Positions 25,771-33,990 of a stretch of 64,000 nt of DNA are shown here, piece after piece. Numbering within the stretch: the first letter of the stretch is position 1; each line of letters begins with the position of its first letter. Origin of the DNA: Kitasatospora sp. NBC_01266 (GTDB lineage Bacteria > Actinomycetota > Actinomycetes > Streptomycetales > Streptomycetaceae); the NCBI RefSeq assembly GCF_036242395.1, contig NZ_CP108458.1, forward strand, positions 4,154,001 to 4,218,000, read 5' to 3'. A program made the translations under genes and the position numbers. The notes under the pieces are model-generated. The model saw only the letters and a list, made by a program, of their open reading frames with translations, made no database searches and had not been told where the DNA came from.

Positions 25771-26763
25771 ATGAGCACTGTCGCAGTCACCGGGGCCGAA
25801 GGCTTTATCGGCTCCCACCTGACCGAGCATCTGGTCGCCCGCGGGCACCGGGTGCGGGCCATGGTCCAGTACAACTCCTTCTCCTCCTTCGGCTGGCTGG
25901 AGACGCTGGACGCGCACACGCTCGACTCGGTGGAGATCGTGCTCGGCGACGTGCGCGATCCCGGTTCGGTGAACGGCCTGGTCAAGGGCGCCGAGGCGGT
26001 CTACCACCTGGCCGCGCTGATCGCCATCCCGTACTCCTACCAGGCCCCGCACTCGTACATCGACACCAACGTCAACGGCACCCTCAACGTGCTGGAGGCC
26101 GTGCGCCACCAGGACATCCCGCGCCTGGTGCACACCTCCACCAGCGAGACCTACGGCACCGCGCAGACCGTCCCGATCACCGAGGACCACCCGATCAACA
26201 CCCAGTCCCCGTACTCGGCCTCCAAGGCGGGCGGGGACCGGCTGGCGGACGCCTACCACGCCAGCTTCGACACCCAGGTGGTCACCCTGCGGCCGTTCAA
26301 CACCTACGGCCCGCGCCAGTCGATGCGGGCGGTGATCCCGACCGTGATCGCCCAGATCGCCGCCGGGGCCCGCGAGATCACCCTGGGCGACCTGCGGCCC
26401 ACCCGGGACTTCATGTTCGTCAAGGACACCGCCGCGGCCTTCCACACGGTCGGCACCGCGCCGGCCGAGACCGTGGTCGGCCGCACCTTCAACGCCGGCA
26501 CCGGCGGCGAGATCTCGGTCGGCGACCTGGTCACCCTGGTCGGCAAGCTGATGGAGGTCGAGCTGACGGTCCGGGAGGACACCCAGCGGCTGCGCCCGAG
26601 CGGCTCCGAGGTGATGCGCCTGGTCTGCGACGCCGGCCGGCTGCGCGCGGCCACCGACTGGGCGCCCGCGCACTCGCTGGAGGCCGGCCTGGAGAAGACC
26701 ATCGCCTTCTTCCGCGACCCGGCCAACCTGGCACGCTACAAGACCGACCTGTACAACGTCTGA
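25771..26763 (+). CDS. Extended SDR sugar-nucleotide dehydratase/epimerase, LegB-like
   Basis: A 330-residue NAD(P)-dependent enzyme. The Rossmann motif GAEGFIGSHL lies at residues 8-17 and the catalytic YSASK with HTSTSETYGTAQ upstream. The stretch YNSFSSFGWLETL followed by LAALIAIPYSYQAPHSYIDT is characteristic of LegB-type UDP-GlcNAc 4,6-dehydratases and related UDP-N-acetylhexosamine enzymes, and differs from dTDP-glucose dehydratases. In this locus it may instead act as a 4-epimerase supplying UDP-GalNAc, the role of Uge3 in fungi. ATG 25771 lies 143 nt after the membrane protein gene. Confidence 0.8.
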   Translation: MSTVAVTGAEGFIGSHLTEHLVARGHRVRAMVQYNSFSSFGWLETLDAHTLDSVEIVLGDVRDPGSVNGLVKGAEAVYHLAALIAIPYSYQAPHSYIDTNVNGTLNVLEAVRHQDIPRLVHTSTSETYGTAQTVPITEDHPINTQSPYSASKAGGDRLADAYHASFDTQVVTLRPFNTYGPRQSMRAVIPTVIAQIAAGAREITLGDLRPTRDFMFVKDTAAAFHTVGTAPAETVVGRTFNAGTGGEISVGDLVTLVGKLMEVELTVREDTQRLRPSGSEVMRLVCDAGRLRAATDWAPAHSLEAGLEKTIAFFRDPANLARYKTDLYNV

Positions 26764-26819
26764 AGCCCGTCCGATCAACTTCGTCTGAGCACGTCCACCT
26801 CATCGTGGGGGAGACCACC

Positions 26820-27647
26820 ATGCACGCAGTGATTCTGGCCGGGGGCAAGGGCGTTCGGCTTCGGCCCTACACCACCGCCCTGCCCAAGCCGCTGGTTCCG
26901 ATCGGCGACCAGCACGCCATCCTGGAGATCGTGATGCGTCAGCTGGCCGCGGCCGGCTTCAAGACCGTCACGCTCGCCATCGGACACCTGGGCCACATCA
27001 TCCGCGCCTACGTCGGCAACGGTTCGCAGTGGGGGCTGCGGGTCGGCTACGCCGTCGAGGACACGCCGCTGGGCACCATGGGCCCGCTGCTGACCATGCT
27101 CGACCGGCTGCCCGAGAACTTCCTGGTGATGAACGGCGACATCCTCACCGACCTGGACTTCGCCGGGGTGCTGAAGCACCACGAGGCCGCCGGGGCGCCG
27201 CTGACCATCGCGACCTACGCCCGCGAGGTCAAGATCGACTTCGGGGTGCTGACCACCGAATCGGGCAGCATCACCGCCTTCCGCGAGAAGCCGAGCATGG
27301 ACTACCGCGTCTCGATGGGCGTCTACGGCGTCTCGCGGGCCGCACTGGCCAGCTACACCCCCGGACTGCCGCTCGGCTTCGATGAGTTGGTACTGGACCT
27401 GCTGGCGGCCCAGACCCCGCCCGCCGCCTACGAGTTCAACGGCTACTGGTTGGACATCGGCCGCCCCGACGACTACGACCGGGCCAACGCCGAGTTCGCC
27501 GCCCGCCGTTCGATGCTGCTGCGGGACGACCGCACCGACCGCGCGCTGAACGAGCTCAACCGGGTCGGCGGCCAGGGCGAGGAGGCCGTCGAACTGGAGC
27601 TGGAGGCACCCGCCGTGGTCGGTGCGGCGGACGGGCGGGCCGCGTGA
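26820..27647 (+). CDS. Sugar-1-phosphate nucleotidyltransferase
   Basis: A 275-residue cytoplasmic enzyme of the RmlA/GalU-like superfamily. The activation loop GGKGVRLRPYT is at residues 8-18, followed by LPKPLVPIGD, then MNGDILTDLDF (metal site) and VSMGVYGVSR. It would make an NDP-sugar for the locus; nucleotide and sugar cannot be told from the sequence. ATG 26820 follows GTGGGGGAG; a GTG five codons upstream is less likely. It ends with an acidic tail of about 30 residues and overlaps the next gene by GTGA. Confidence 0.85.
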   Translation: MHAVILAGGKGVRLRPYTTALPKPLVPIGDQHAILEIVMRQLAAAGFKTVTLAIGHLGHIIRAYVGNGSQWGLRVGYAVEDTPLGTMGPLLTMLDRLPENFLVMNGDILTDLDFAGVLKHHEAAGAPLTIATYAREVKIDFGVLTTESGSITAFREKPSMDYRVSMGVYGVSRAALASYTPGLPLGFDELVLDLLAAQTPPAAYEFNGYWLDIGRPDDYDRANAEFAARRSMLLRDDRTDRALNELNRVGGQGEEAVELELEAPAVVGAADGRAA

Positions 27648-28573
27648 GGATTCTGCTGCTCGGCGCGGACGGCTTCCTCGGCCGCCATGTCGCCACCGCC
27701 CTGCGGGAGTTGCCGGGCGCCGAACTGGCGACCGCGGGCCGGCGTCCGTCCCACGACCTGCGAGTGGACCTGACTAACTGTCAGGTCGAGGAGCTGGCGG
27801 CCGCGCTGGCCGACCTGGCGCCGGAGCTGGTGGTCAACTGCGCCGGCGCGGTGGCGGGCAGCGCCCGGCATCAGAGCGAGGTCAACGCACGGGGCCCGGC
27901 GGTGCTCGTCGAGGCACTCGAACTCGCCTGCCCCAAAGCACGGTTGATCCATCTCGGATCGGCCGGCGAGTACGGCCCGGCCGATCCCGGCAGCTCGCTG
28001 AGCGAGCGGGACCTGCCGCGCCCCACCGGGATCTACGGGGCGACCAAGCTGGCCGGGACCCTGGCGGTGGCCGAGTCCGCGCTGGACGCGGTCTCGCTGC
28101 GGGTCTTCAACCCGGTCGGGCCGGGCGCCTCGGCCGCCTCGCTGCCGGGGCGGCTGGCCGCCGAACTCGCCGCCCACCCCGGCGGGGTGGTGACGGTCGG
28201 CGACCTGTCCGCCTACCGCGACTTCGTGGACGCCCGCGACGTCGCCTCGGCGGTGGTCGCCGCCGCACTGGCCACCGCACCGCTGCCGCGGATCCTCAAC
28301 GTCGCCGGGGGCCGGGCGCAGCCCGTTCGGGCGATCGCCGAGGGCCTGGCGGCGGCGGCCGGCTTCACCGGCCGGATCGAGGAGACCGGGGCCGGCTCGG
28401 ACCGCTCGGCCAGCGTCTCCTGGCACCAGGGGGACATCTCGGCGGCCGAGCGAGCCCTCGGCTGGCGGCCCCGGATCCCGCTGGAGCACAGCCTGCAGGA
28501 CCTGTGGGCCGACGTGACCAGCAGGCCGAGCAGCACGTCGAGTGCCGACCCGCTGGCGGCCGGCACTCGATGA
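27644..28573 (+). CDS. NAD-dependent epimerase/dehydratase (RmlD-like SDR)
   Basis: A 309-residue extended SDR: GADGFLGRHV (residues 7-16) binds the dinucleotide, CAGAVAGSARHQSEVNARGP resembles the NCAAyT-VDxAE region of RmlD-type reductases, and the catalytic pair is Tyr-Gly-Ala-Thr-Lys in GIYGATKLAG. It probably acts as a 4-ketosugar reductase or epimerase after the LegB-like enzyme. Both ends overlap the neighbouring genes by 4 nt, so it is translationally coupled. Confidence 0.8.
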   Translation: MRILLLGADGFLGRHVATALRELPGAELATAGRRPSHDLRVDLTNCQVEELAAALADLAPELVVNCAGAVAGSARHQSEVNARGPAVLVEALELACPKARLIHLGSAGEYGPADPGSSLSERDLPRPTGIYGATKLAGTLAVAESALDAVSLRVFNPVGPGASAASLPGRLAAELAAHPGGVVTVGDLSAYRDFVDARDVASAVVAAALATAPLPRILNVAGGRAQPVRAIAEGLAAAAGFTGRIEETGAGSDRSASVSWHQGDISAAERALGWRPRIPLEHSLQDLWADVTSRPSSTSSADPLAAGTR

Positions 28574-29346
28574 CCAGCGCCTCCCACGCCCGCCTGCTGG
28601 TGCCGCTGTACGTCCACCCCGCGGTGGACCCAGCGGCCTGGCAGGCGGTCGCGACCGCCGGTCCCGAGCGGGTACGGGCGGTCGTCCTCAACATCGCCGA
28701 CGGCCCGGGCAGCGGGCCGGACCCGGCCTTCGAGCAGGCCGCCGCCCGGCTGACCGAGGCCGGTATCCCGCTACTGGGCTACGTGGACACCGACTACGGC
28801 CGGCGCCCGCACGCCACCGTGGTCGCCGAGGTGCTGAGCCATCGTCAGTGGTACGGCACCACGGGGGTCTACTTCGACCAGGCCGCGGCTCACCCGGCCG
28901 CCCTCGCGCACTACCGCAGGCTGACCACCGCGGCCCGCGCGGCCGGCTGCGGGCTGGTCGTGCTCGGTCACGGCCAGCACCCAGAACCGGCTTTCGCCGA
29001 GCCGGAGTTGGGGGACCTGCTGGTCACCTTCGAGGGCAGCTGGACCGAGTACGATGCCCTGGCACTGCCACTCTGGACGGCCCATCATCCGGCCGAGCGG
29101 TTCTGCCACCTGGTCTACCAGGTGGCGCCCGAGCGGGCCGAGGCGGTGGGCGCGCTGATCGCCTCCCGCCGGGCCGGCTTCGGGTGTGCGGTACCCGGGG
29201 GCGGCGACAACCCCTGGGCCACCCTGCCGTACGGACTCAGCACACCTGCCGCACCACCTGACGCGCCATCCGCCCCGCCGCCCGCCGCCACGGGACAACC
29301 CGCCACTCCACCACCGGAATCCACGCATCTGGAGTGTCTGAAGTGA
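28570..29346 (+). CDS. Spherulin-4/GH135 (Sph3-like) family protein
   Basis: A 258-residue protein of the spherulation-specific family 4: LLVPLYVHPAVDPAAWQAVA, TGVYFDQ (residues 98-104), then LVTFEGSW with Glu155. GH135 Sph3 is an alpha-1,4-N-acetylgalactosaminidase needed for fungal GAG synthesis. Two oddities are visible. The expected Asp-Glu pair after GVYF is Asp103-Gln104, and the protein has no signal peptide, so it may act in the cytoplasm or be exported in another way. The Ala/Pro-rich C-terminus (about 35 residues) is low complexity. The start ATGA overlaps the upstream stop. Confidence 0.82.
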   Translation: MTSASHARLLVPLYVHPAVDPAAWQAVATAGPERVRAVVLNIADGPGSGPDPAFEQAAARLTEAGIPLLGYVDTDYGRRPHATVVAEVLSHRQWYGTTGVYFDQAAAHPAALAHYRRLTTAARAAGCGLVVLGHGQHPEPAFAEPELGDLLVTFEGSWTEYDALALPLWTAHHPAERFCHLVYQVAPERAEAVGALIASRRAGFGCAVPGGGDNPWATLPYGLSTPAAPPDAPSAPPPAATGQPATPPPESTHLECLK

Positions 29347-30347
29347 CCCGTCGCACCGCTGCCCTGCTGGCGGCCCTGACCTTGACCGCCGCCGTGCTGT
29401 TGAGCGCCTGCTCCAGTGACGGGGGCGGCGACGACTCGGACTCGCCCACCCCGGCACCGGCCACCAGAGCGACGAACCCGCCTACCGGGCAGCCGAGTTC
29501 CGCACCGAGCCAGTCCCCGACCCCGTCGCCGAGCGGTTCACCGAGCCCGTCGAAGTCCGCCGCGCCGTCCGGCCCGCCGTCCTCCGCCGCCAGCGCGTCC
29601 ACGCCGGCATCCGGATCCACCTCCGCCTCGCCCGGTGCCGCGACCCAGAGCTACTGGCACCCCACTCCGGGCACCCCCTGGCAGTGGCAACTCAGCGGCA
29701 CCGTCGACCAGTCCGTCAACGTCCCGGTCTACGACATCGACGGCTTCGAGAACGACGCCTCGGTGGTCGCCGCGCTGCACGCCCAGGGCCGCAAGGTGAT
29801 CTGCTACATCAACGTCGGCGGCTGGGAGAACTTCCGCCCCGACGCCTCGTCCTTCCCGAGCTCGCTGCTCGGCGCCGGCGACGGCTGGAAGGGCGAACGG
29901 TGGCTCGACATCCGGCAGCTCAGCGTGCTGGAGCCGCTGCTGGCCAAGCGCTTCGACATGTGCAAGGAGAAGGGCTTCGACGCGGTCGAGCCGGACCTGC
30001 TGGAGGCCTACGAGAACAACTCCGGCTTCCCGATCACCGCCGACGACCAGCTCGCCTTCAACAAGATGATCGCCCAGTTGGCCCACCAGCGCGGCCTCGG
30101 CGTCGCCTTGAAGAACGACGTGGACCAGGTCCCGCAGCTGGTGGACTACTTCGACTTCTCCATCGACGAGCAGTGCGCCGAGTACCAGGAGTGCGACGGG
30201 CTGACGCCCTTCATCCAGCAGGGCAAGGCTGTGCTGCACGTCGAGTACAACGTGCCGAACAGCCAGTACTGCGCGCAGTCCAAGCAGCTCCAGTTCAGCT
30301 CGATGGAGAAGCACCTGAACCTGGACGCCTGGCGCGAGCCGTGCTGA
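29343..30347 (+). CDS. GH114 (Ega3-like) endo-alpha-1,4-polygalactosaminidase lipoprotein
   Basis: A 334-residue protein. The lipobox LSAC puts the lipidated cysteine at residue 23, followed by a Ser/Pro-rich linker to about residue 100. The GH114 domain shows CYINVGGWENFRPD, GFDAVEPDLLEAYEN (catalytic-type Asp218) and DEQCAEYQECD with Glu276, all family hallmarks. Ega3 hydrolyses deacetylated galactosamine stretches of GAG. Anchored outside the membrane, it would trim, release or recycle the polymer. GTG 29343 overlaps the previous stop by GTGA; GTG 29334 is possible. Confidence 0.88.
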   Translation: MTRRTAALLAALTLTAAVLLSACSSDGGGDDSDSPTPAPATRATNPPTGQPSSAPSQSPTPSPSGSPSPSKSAAPSGPPSSAASASTPASGSTSASPGAATQSYWHPTPGTPWQWQLSGTVDQSVNVPVYDIDGFENDASVVAALHAQGRKVICYINVGGWENFRPDASSFPSSLLGAGDGWKGERWLDIRQLSVLEPLLAKRFDMCKEKGFDAVEPDLLEAYENNSGFPITADDQLAFNKMIAQLAHQRGLGVALKNDVDQVPQLVDYFDFSIDEQCAEYQECDGLTPFIQQGKAVLHVEYNVPNSQYCAQSKQLQFSSMEKHLNLDAWREPC

Positions 30348-30410
30348 ACCCGACCCGCGCCCCCGTCGGCCTGTCCTGGCCAGATGCCCGCTCGACCGCC
30401 TGACCAGGAG

Positions 30411-30605
30411 TTACTTGACGGCGAGCCAGATCACTCCGACGACCACGACGAGCGCGACGATCGCACCGATCGCGATCAGGCCGCTACGGCCGCCGCTGTT
30501 GCTGCGGTGCACGGAGACGTTGCTCGGGGCCTGGGCCGCCGGCGTCTCCACAAAGGCCCGGAACATCTGGGTGCTGCCGGCAGGGTCTTCATAGTTCTCA
30601 GCCAT
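30411..30605 (-). CDS. Small tail-anchored-like membrane protein
   Basis: A 64-residue product starting MAENYEDPAGSTQMFRAF, with a polar N-terminal half and a single C-terminal hydrophobic helix (about residues 42-62: SGLIAIGAIVALVVVVGVIW). It is encoded convergent with the GH114 gene. No function recognised; the arrangement fits a tail-anchored membrane protein. Confidence 0.65.
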   Translation of the reverse strand: MAENYEDPAGSTQMFRAFVETPAAQAPSNVSVHRSNSGGRSGLIAIGAIVALVVVVGVIWLAVK

Positions 30606-30752
30606 GGCATGGGACTCTAACCAATCCGGGCCCACCCACGACAGTCCGACCCCTCCCCGGGGTGAGCGTCTCCTCCCGGACTGACGGCGCGGGCCCGCCC
30701 GCCGGCCGCCCACCCCGGAATGGCCACCGCACCGCACCGGTTGTCCAACGAC

Positions 30753-31712
30753 ATGACCGACACCCAAGCCAGCACCGTCCCGCTCGGCCCCTCCCAGCTC
30801 TCCGTCTTCCCGTTCTCGCTCGGCGGCAACGTCTTCGGCTGGACCGCCGACGAGGCCCAGTCCTTCGCCGTGCTGGACGCCTACACGGCGGCCGGCGGCA
30901 ACTTCGTCGACACCGCCGACATGTACTCGGCCTGGGCACCGGGCAACCAGGGCGGCGAGTCCGAGACCATACTCGGCAACTGGCTGCGCTCGCGCGGCAA
31001 CCGCGACCGGATCGTGGTGGCCACCAAGATCGGCCGCCACCCGGTGGCCACCGGCCTGAGCGCCGCGAACATCCGCACCGCCACCGAGGCTTCGCTGCGC
31101 CGGCTCGGCATCGAGACGATCGACCTGCTCTACACCCACTTCGACGAGCCCGAGATCCCGGTCGCCGAGATCATCGGCGCGCTGGACGCCCTGGTGAAGG
31201 AGGGCAAGGTCCGCGAGATCGCCGCCTCCAACATCAGCGCCGAGCGGCTGACCGAGTCGCTCGACTTCTCCGACCGCGAGGGCCTGGCCAAGTACGTCGC
31301 CCTGCAGCCGCACTACAACCTGGTCTCCCGCGCCACCTACGAGGGCGACCTGGCCGAGGTGGTGGCCGCGCACGGGCTGGCCGCCGTCCCGTACTTCGCG
31401 CTCGCCTCCGGCTTCCTCACCGGCAAGTACCGGGTGGACGGCCCGAGCGTGGACAGCGCCCGCGCCGAGGGCGCGCACCGCTACCTGGAGGACCCGCGCG
31501 GCCCCCGGGTGCTCGCCGCCCTGGACACCGTGGCCGCCGCCCAGCAGGTCGAGCCCGCCACCGTGGCGCTCGCCTGGCTGGCCGCGCAGCCCACGGTCGC
31601 CGCCCCGATCGCCAGCGCCCGCACCGTCGAGCAGCTCGCCCCGCTGCTGGCCGCCACCACGCTGCGGCTCGCCCCCGAGGAGCTGGCGCTGCTGGACGCC
31701 GCCTCGGCCTGA
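30753..31712 (+). CDS. Aldo/keto reductase
   Basis: A 319-residue (beta/alpha)8 NADPH-dependent oxidoreductase. Visible are FVDTADMYSAW with the catalytic Asp and Tyr, VVATKIGRHP with the catalytic Lys, LLYTHFDEPEIPVAEI with the active-site His, and the cofactor block VAAPIASARTVEQL. Substrate unknown. ATG 30753 agrees with relatives starting MTD; an in-frame ATG at 30720 would add 11 residues, and neither has a clear ribosome site. Confidence 0.9.
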   Translation: MTDTQASTVPLGPSQLSVFPFSLGGNVFGWTADEAQSFAVLDAYTAAGGNFVDTADMYSAWAPGNQGGESETILGNWLRSRGNRDRIVVATKIGRHPVATGLSAANIRTATEASLRRLGIETIDLLYTHFDEPEIPVAEIIGALDALVKEGKVREIAASNISAERLTESLDFSDREGLAKYVALQPHYNLVSRATYEGDLAEVVAAHGLAAVPYFALASGFLTGKYRVDGPSVDSARAEGAHRYLEDPRGPRVLAALDTVAAAQQVEPATVALAWLAAQPTVAAPIASARTVEQLAPLLAATTLRLAPEELALLDAASA

Positions 31713-31720
31713 CGACGCCA

Positions 31721-31763
31721 CACCTCGGGCCCTGTCCACAGCCTGTGGACAGGGCCCGAGGTG
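31721..31763. terminator. Bidirectional terminator with 20-bp stem
   Basis: Perfect 20-bp arms (31721-31740 and 31744-31763) around a 3-nt loop, between the convergent aldo/keto reductase and NlpC/P60 genes. Confidence 0.88.
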
Positions 31764-31786
31764 CGACCGGGCGACCGGGTCCCGTC

Positions 31787-32701
31787 CTACGGCCGGCCGA
31801 GGTGGGTCGGGAAGTAGCCGGCGTTGAGCGTCGAGATGCGCACGTCACGGCCAGGGCGCGGGGCCTCGATGTACCGGTTGTCGCCCAGGTAGATGGCCAC
31901 GTGGTGGATGCCCGAGACGCGGTCGTTGTCCGACCAGAAGAGCAGGTCGCCGCGGCGCAGCTGATCGGCGCTGATCGGCGTGGTGGCCGTGTACTGGTCG
32001 TCGGCCACCCGGGGCAGGTCGATCCCGGCCCGGCGGTACGCCTGCTGGACCAGGCCCGAGCAGTCGTAACCACTGGGACCGTTGCCGCCCCAGACGTAGG
32101 GCTTGCCGAGTTGGGCGAGCGCGAAGGCGATGGCGCTCTCCGTGCCGGTGGCGGCGAGGGCCGCGGGGGTGGCGGGCATGGCGGCGCTGGAGGCCGCGCC
32201 GGTGCGGCTGAGGTAGACGTCGTAGTGGGTGGTGTAGCGCCACTCGCCGGCCGCGTTCTGGAACCAGTACCGCGAACCGTCCCAACCCTGCCGCATCCCG
32301 TCGCCGCCGGTGGCGGTGGTGGCGGTGGTAGCGCTGGCGGCGCTCTGGTTCGTCCGGCTCAGATAGACGTCGTAGTGGATCGTGTAGCGCCACTCACCCG
32401 CGTCGTTCTTGAACCAGTACCGCGAACCGTCCCAACCCGGTCCGCTGGGGGCCGACTCGGCGACGGCCGTCCCGGCACCGAGGCCGAGGCCGAGCACGCC
32501 GGCCCCCGCGAGGACGGTGGTGACCAGGCAGGCCCCGCGGACCGTGCGGTTGACCTGAGGTATTCGCCCGCGCCGCGCACCGAGCCAGGCCCGTGAGCCG
32601 GCCCGCGCGACACAGTGTGGGCACTTGCACGCCTGCGGCACCGGCTGGTCGCCGAGCCACTCCTCGAATCCGATCAGGGCGGGGTCGGTGGCTATCTTCA
32701 C
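31787..32701 (-). CDS. NlpC/P60 (C40) peptidoglycan peptidase with duplicated 29-residue module
   Basis: A 304-residue protein. A cytoplasmic start with CKCPHC (residues 25-30) precedes a signal-anchor helix (about 57-82). Two near-identical 29-residue modules, GWDGSRYWF...HYDVYLSRT (residues 89-117 and 139-167), follow. The C40 domain runs from about 187: PYVWGGNGPSGYDCSGLVQQ with Cys214, then GIHHVAIYLGD with the catalytic His. It cleaves peptide cross-links in the wall. GTG 32701 overlaps the upstream SPFH gene by 4 nt (GTGA), so they are coupled. Confidence 0.85.
   Translation of the reverse strand: MKIATDPALIGFEEWLGDQPVPQACKCPHCVARAGSRAWLGARRGRIPQVNRTVRGACLVTTVLAGAGVLGLGLGAGTAVAESAPSGPGWDGSRYWFKNDAGEWRYTIHYDVYLSRTNQSAASATTATTATGGDGMRQGWDGSRYWFQNAAGEWRYTTHYDVYLSRTGAASSAAMPATPAALAATGTESAIAFALAQLGKPYVWGGNGPSGYDCSGLVQQAYRRAGIDLPRVADDQYTATTPISADQLRRGDLLFWSDNDRVSGIHHVAIYLGDNRYIEAPRPGRDVRISTLNAGYFPTHLGRP
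32201..32437 (-). repeat. Coding tandem repeat: two 87-nt modules
   Basis: Units 32351-32437 and 32201-32287 encode 29 residues each, differing at only three positions (Lys/Gln, Asp/Ala and Ile/Thr exchanges), joined by a 21-residue Thr/Ala-rich linker. Confidence 0.85.
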
Positions 32702-33876
32702 GCTCGGTTCCCTTCCTTCTTCTTGGCGGCGTGCCCGGCGGAGTGCCCGGCAGCGGGCGCCGGGACGGTGCCCGGCAGCGCGCTCGGCACCCCGGCGGGT
32801 GCGACGAAGGCGACCAGCAGTTGCTCCATCAGAGCGCTGCGGGCGGCCTGGTCCAACTCCTGGGTGGTGGCCCGCTCCAGTCGGCGCACCGCGAGCGCGG
32901 CAGCCTCCACCGCGTCGTCCACCAGTACGGTGCGCAGCCCCGCGTCCAGATCGGCCAGCCGCCGGCGGCGCATCGACTCGGCCACCTCGGGCGCGTACTC
33001 CAGCGCCAGCGGCTGCACCGAGAACACCTCCAGACCGGCCGGAGCCGCCTCGGCCGCCAGCGCCCGGGTCAGCTCGTCGGCGAACCACTGCCCGTCGCGC
33101 AGCGCGGGGCCGGGCGCCGCGTTGCTGTCACACGGCAGGATGCTCGCGGTGCGGGTCAGCACCGCGTGGATCTGCTCGCGCAGGTAGTCCTCGTGGTCGC
33201 GCACCGCGAAGACCGCGCGGGCGGTGTCCTTGATCCGCCAGACCACCAGCAGCCGGACCACGATCGGCGTCCCGGTCCGGTCGGTGGCCTGCACCGGTTC
33301 GCTGCGCCAGTGCCGGAGCCGGACATCCACCCGGCGACGGCGCACCAGCGGGTTCACCCAGAGCAGCCCCGCCCGCCGCACCGTCCCCCGGTACCGGCCC
33401 CAACGGCTGAGCACCCGCATCTCGCCACCCGCGTTGGCCAGCAGCCCCGCCAGCACGACCAGACAGACCATCCCGCCCACGGTCGCCGCCGCCAGCGCCC
33501 ACCCGGTCACCACCGGCCCGCCCACCGACCGGGCGGCCTCGCCGCGCAGGTCGGGCAGCGGGTCGGCGAGCCGCGGGACCAGCCCCGTCCGGGCCAGCAC
33601 CAGGCCGACAGACGCCATCGAGAGCAGCAGCGCGAGCAGGGCGATCCACCCGGGGAGCGCGAACGCCGGCCGCTCGCGCAGCTCCGGGTCCACCTTCGGG
33701 GGCCGTCGGGCGGCGATCTCGGCACGGGTGTCCACAAGCTGTGGACGACTGGCGGGGGCCGGGAGCGGAACGGAATCGGCACCAGGATCCGGCTCGGCCG
33801 GCCTCTTCGGGAGCGGGGTCGCCCCGGCGAGGGTGCGGCGTACGAGATCGCGGGGGAAATCGCGGGGGACGTCCAT
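32698..33876 (-). CDS. SPFH/Band 7 family membrane protein
   Basis: A 392-residue protein. A cytoplasmic Pro-rich N-terminus is followed by two transmembrane helices (about residues 73-95 and 123-147), then the SPFH domain from RVLSRWGRYRGTVRRAGLLW (about 153) through RVDVRLRHWRSEPVQATDRT, TPIVVRLLVVWRIKD, and GLEVFSVQPLALEY. The C-terminal helical region is coiled-coil-like. SPFH proteins form membrane scaffolds. Coupling with a cell-wall peptidase suggests a role at the wall-membrane interface. Confidence 0.86.
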   Translation of the reverse strand: MDVPRDFPRDLVRRTLAGATPLPKRPAEPDPGADSVPLPAPASRPQLVDTRAEIAARRPPKVDPELRERPAFALPGWIALLALLLSMASVGLVLARTGLVPRLADPLPDLRGEAARSVGGPVVTGWALAAATVGGMVCLVVLAGLLANAGGEMRVLSRWGRYRGTVRRAGLLWVNPLVRRRRVDVRLRHWRSEPVQATDRTGTPIVVRLLVVWRIKDTARAVFAVRDHEDYLREQIHAVLTRTASILPCDSNAAPGPALRDGQWFADELTRALAAEAAPAGLEVFSVQPLALEYAPEVAESMRRRRLADLDAGLRTVLVDDAVEAAALAVRRLERATTQELDQAARSALMEQLLVAFVAPAGVPSALPGTVPAPAAGHSAGHAAKKKEGNRA

Positions 33877-33990
33877 GCGGGATCCTCAAAGTCGATGTGT
33901 TACGCGCAGTCAGGTTAAGTACATAAGCCAGCAAATGCGACATTTGGCTGATGGTGTGTCGATCTCTGCTGATGGGGTGTCGGACCCGGC

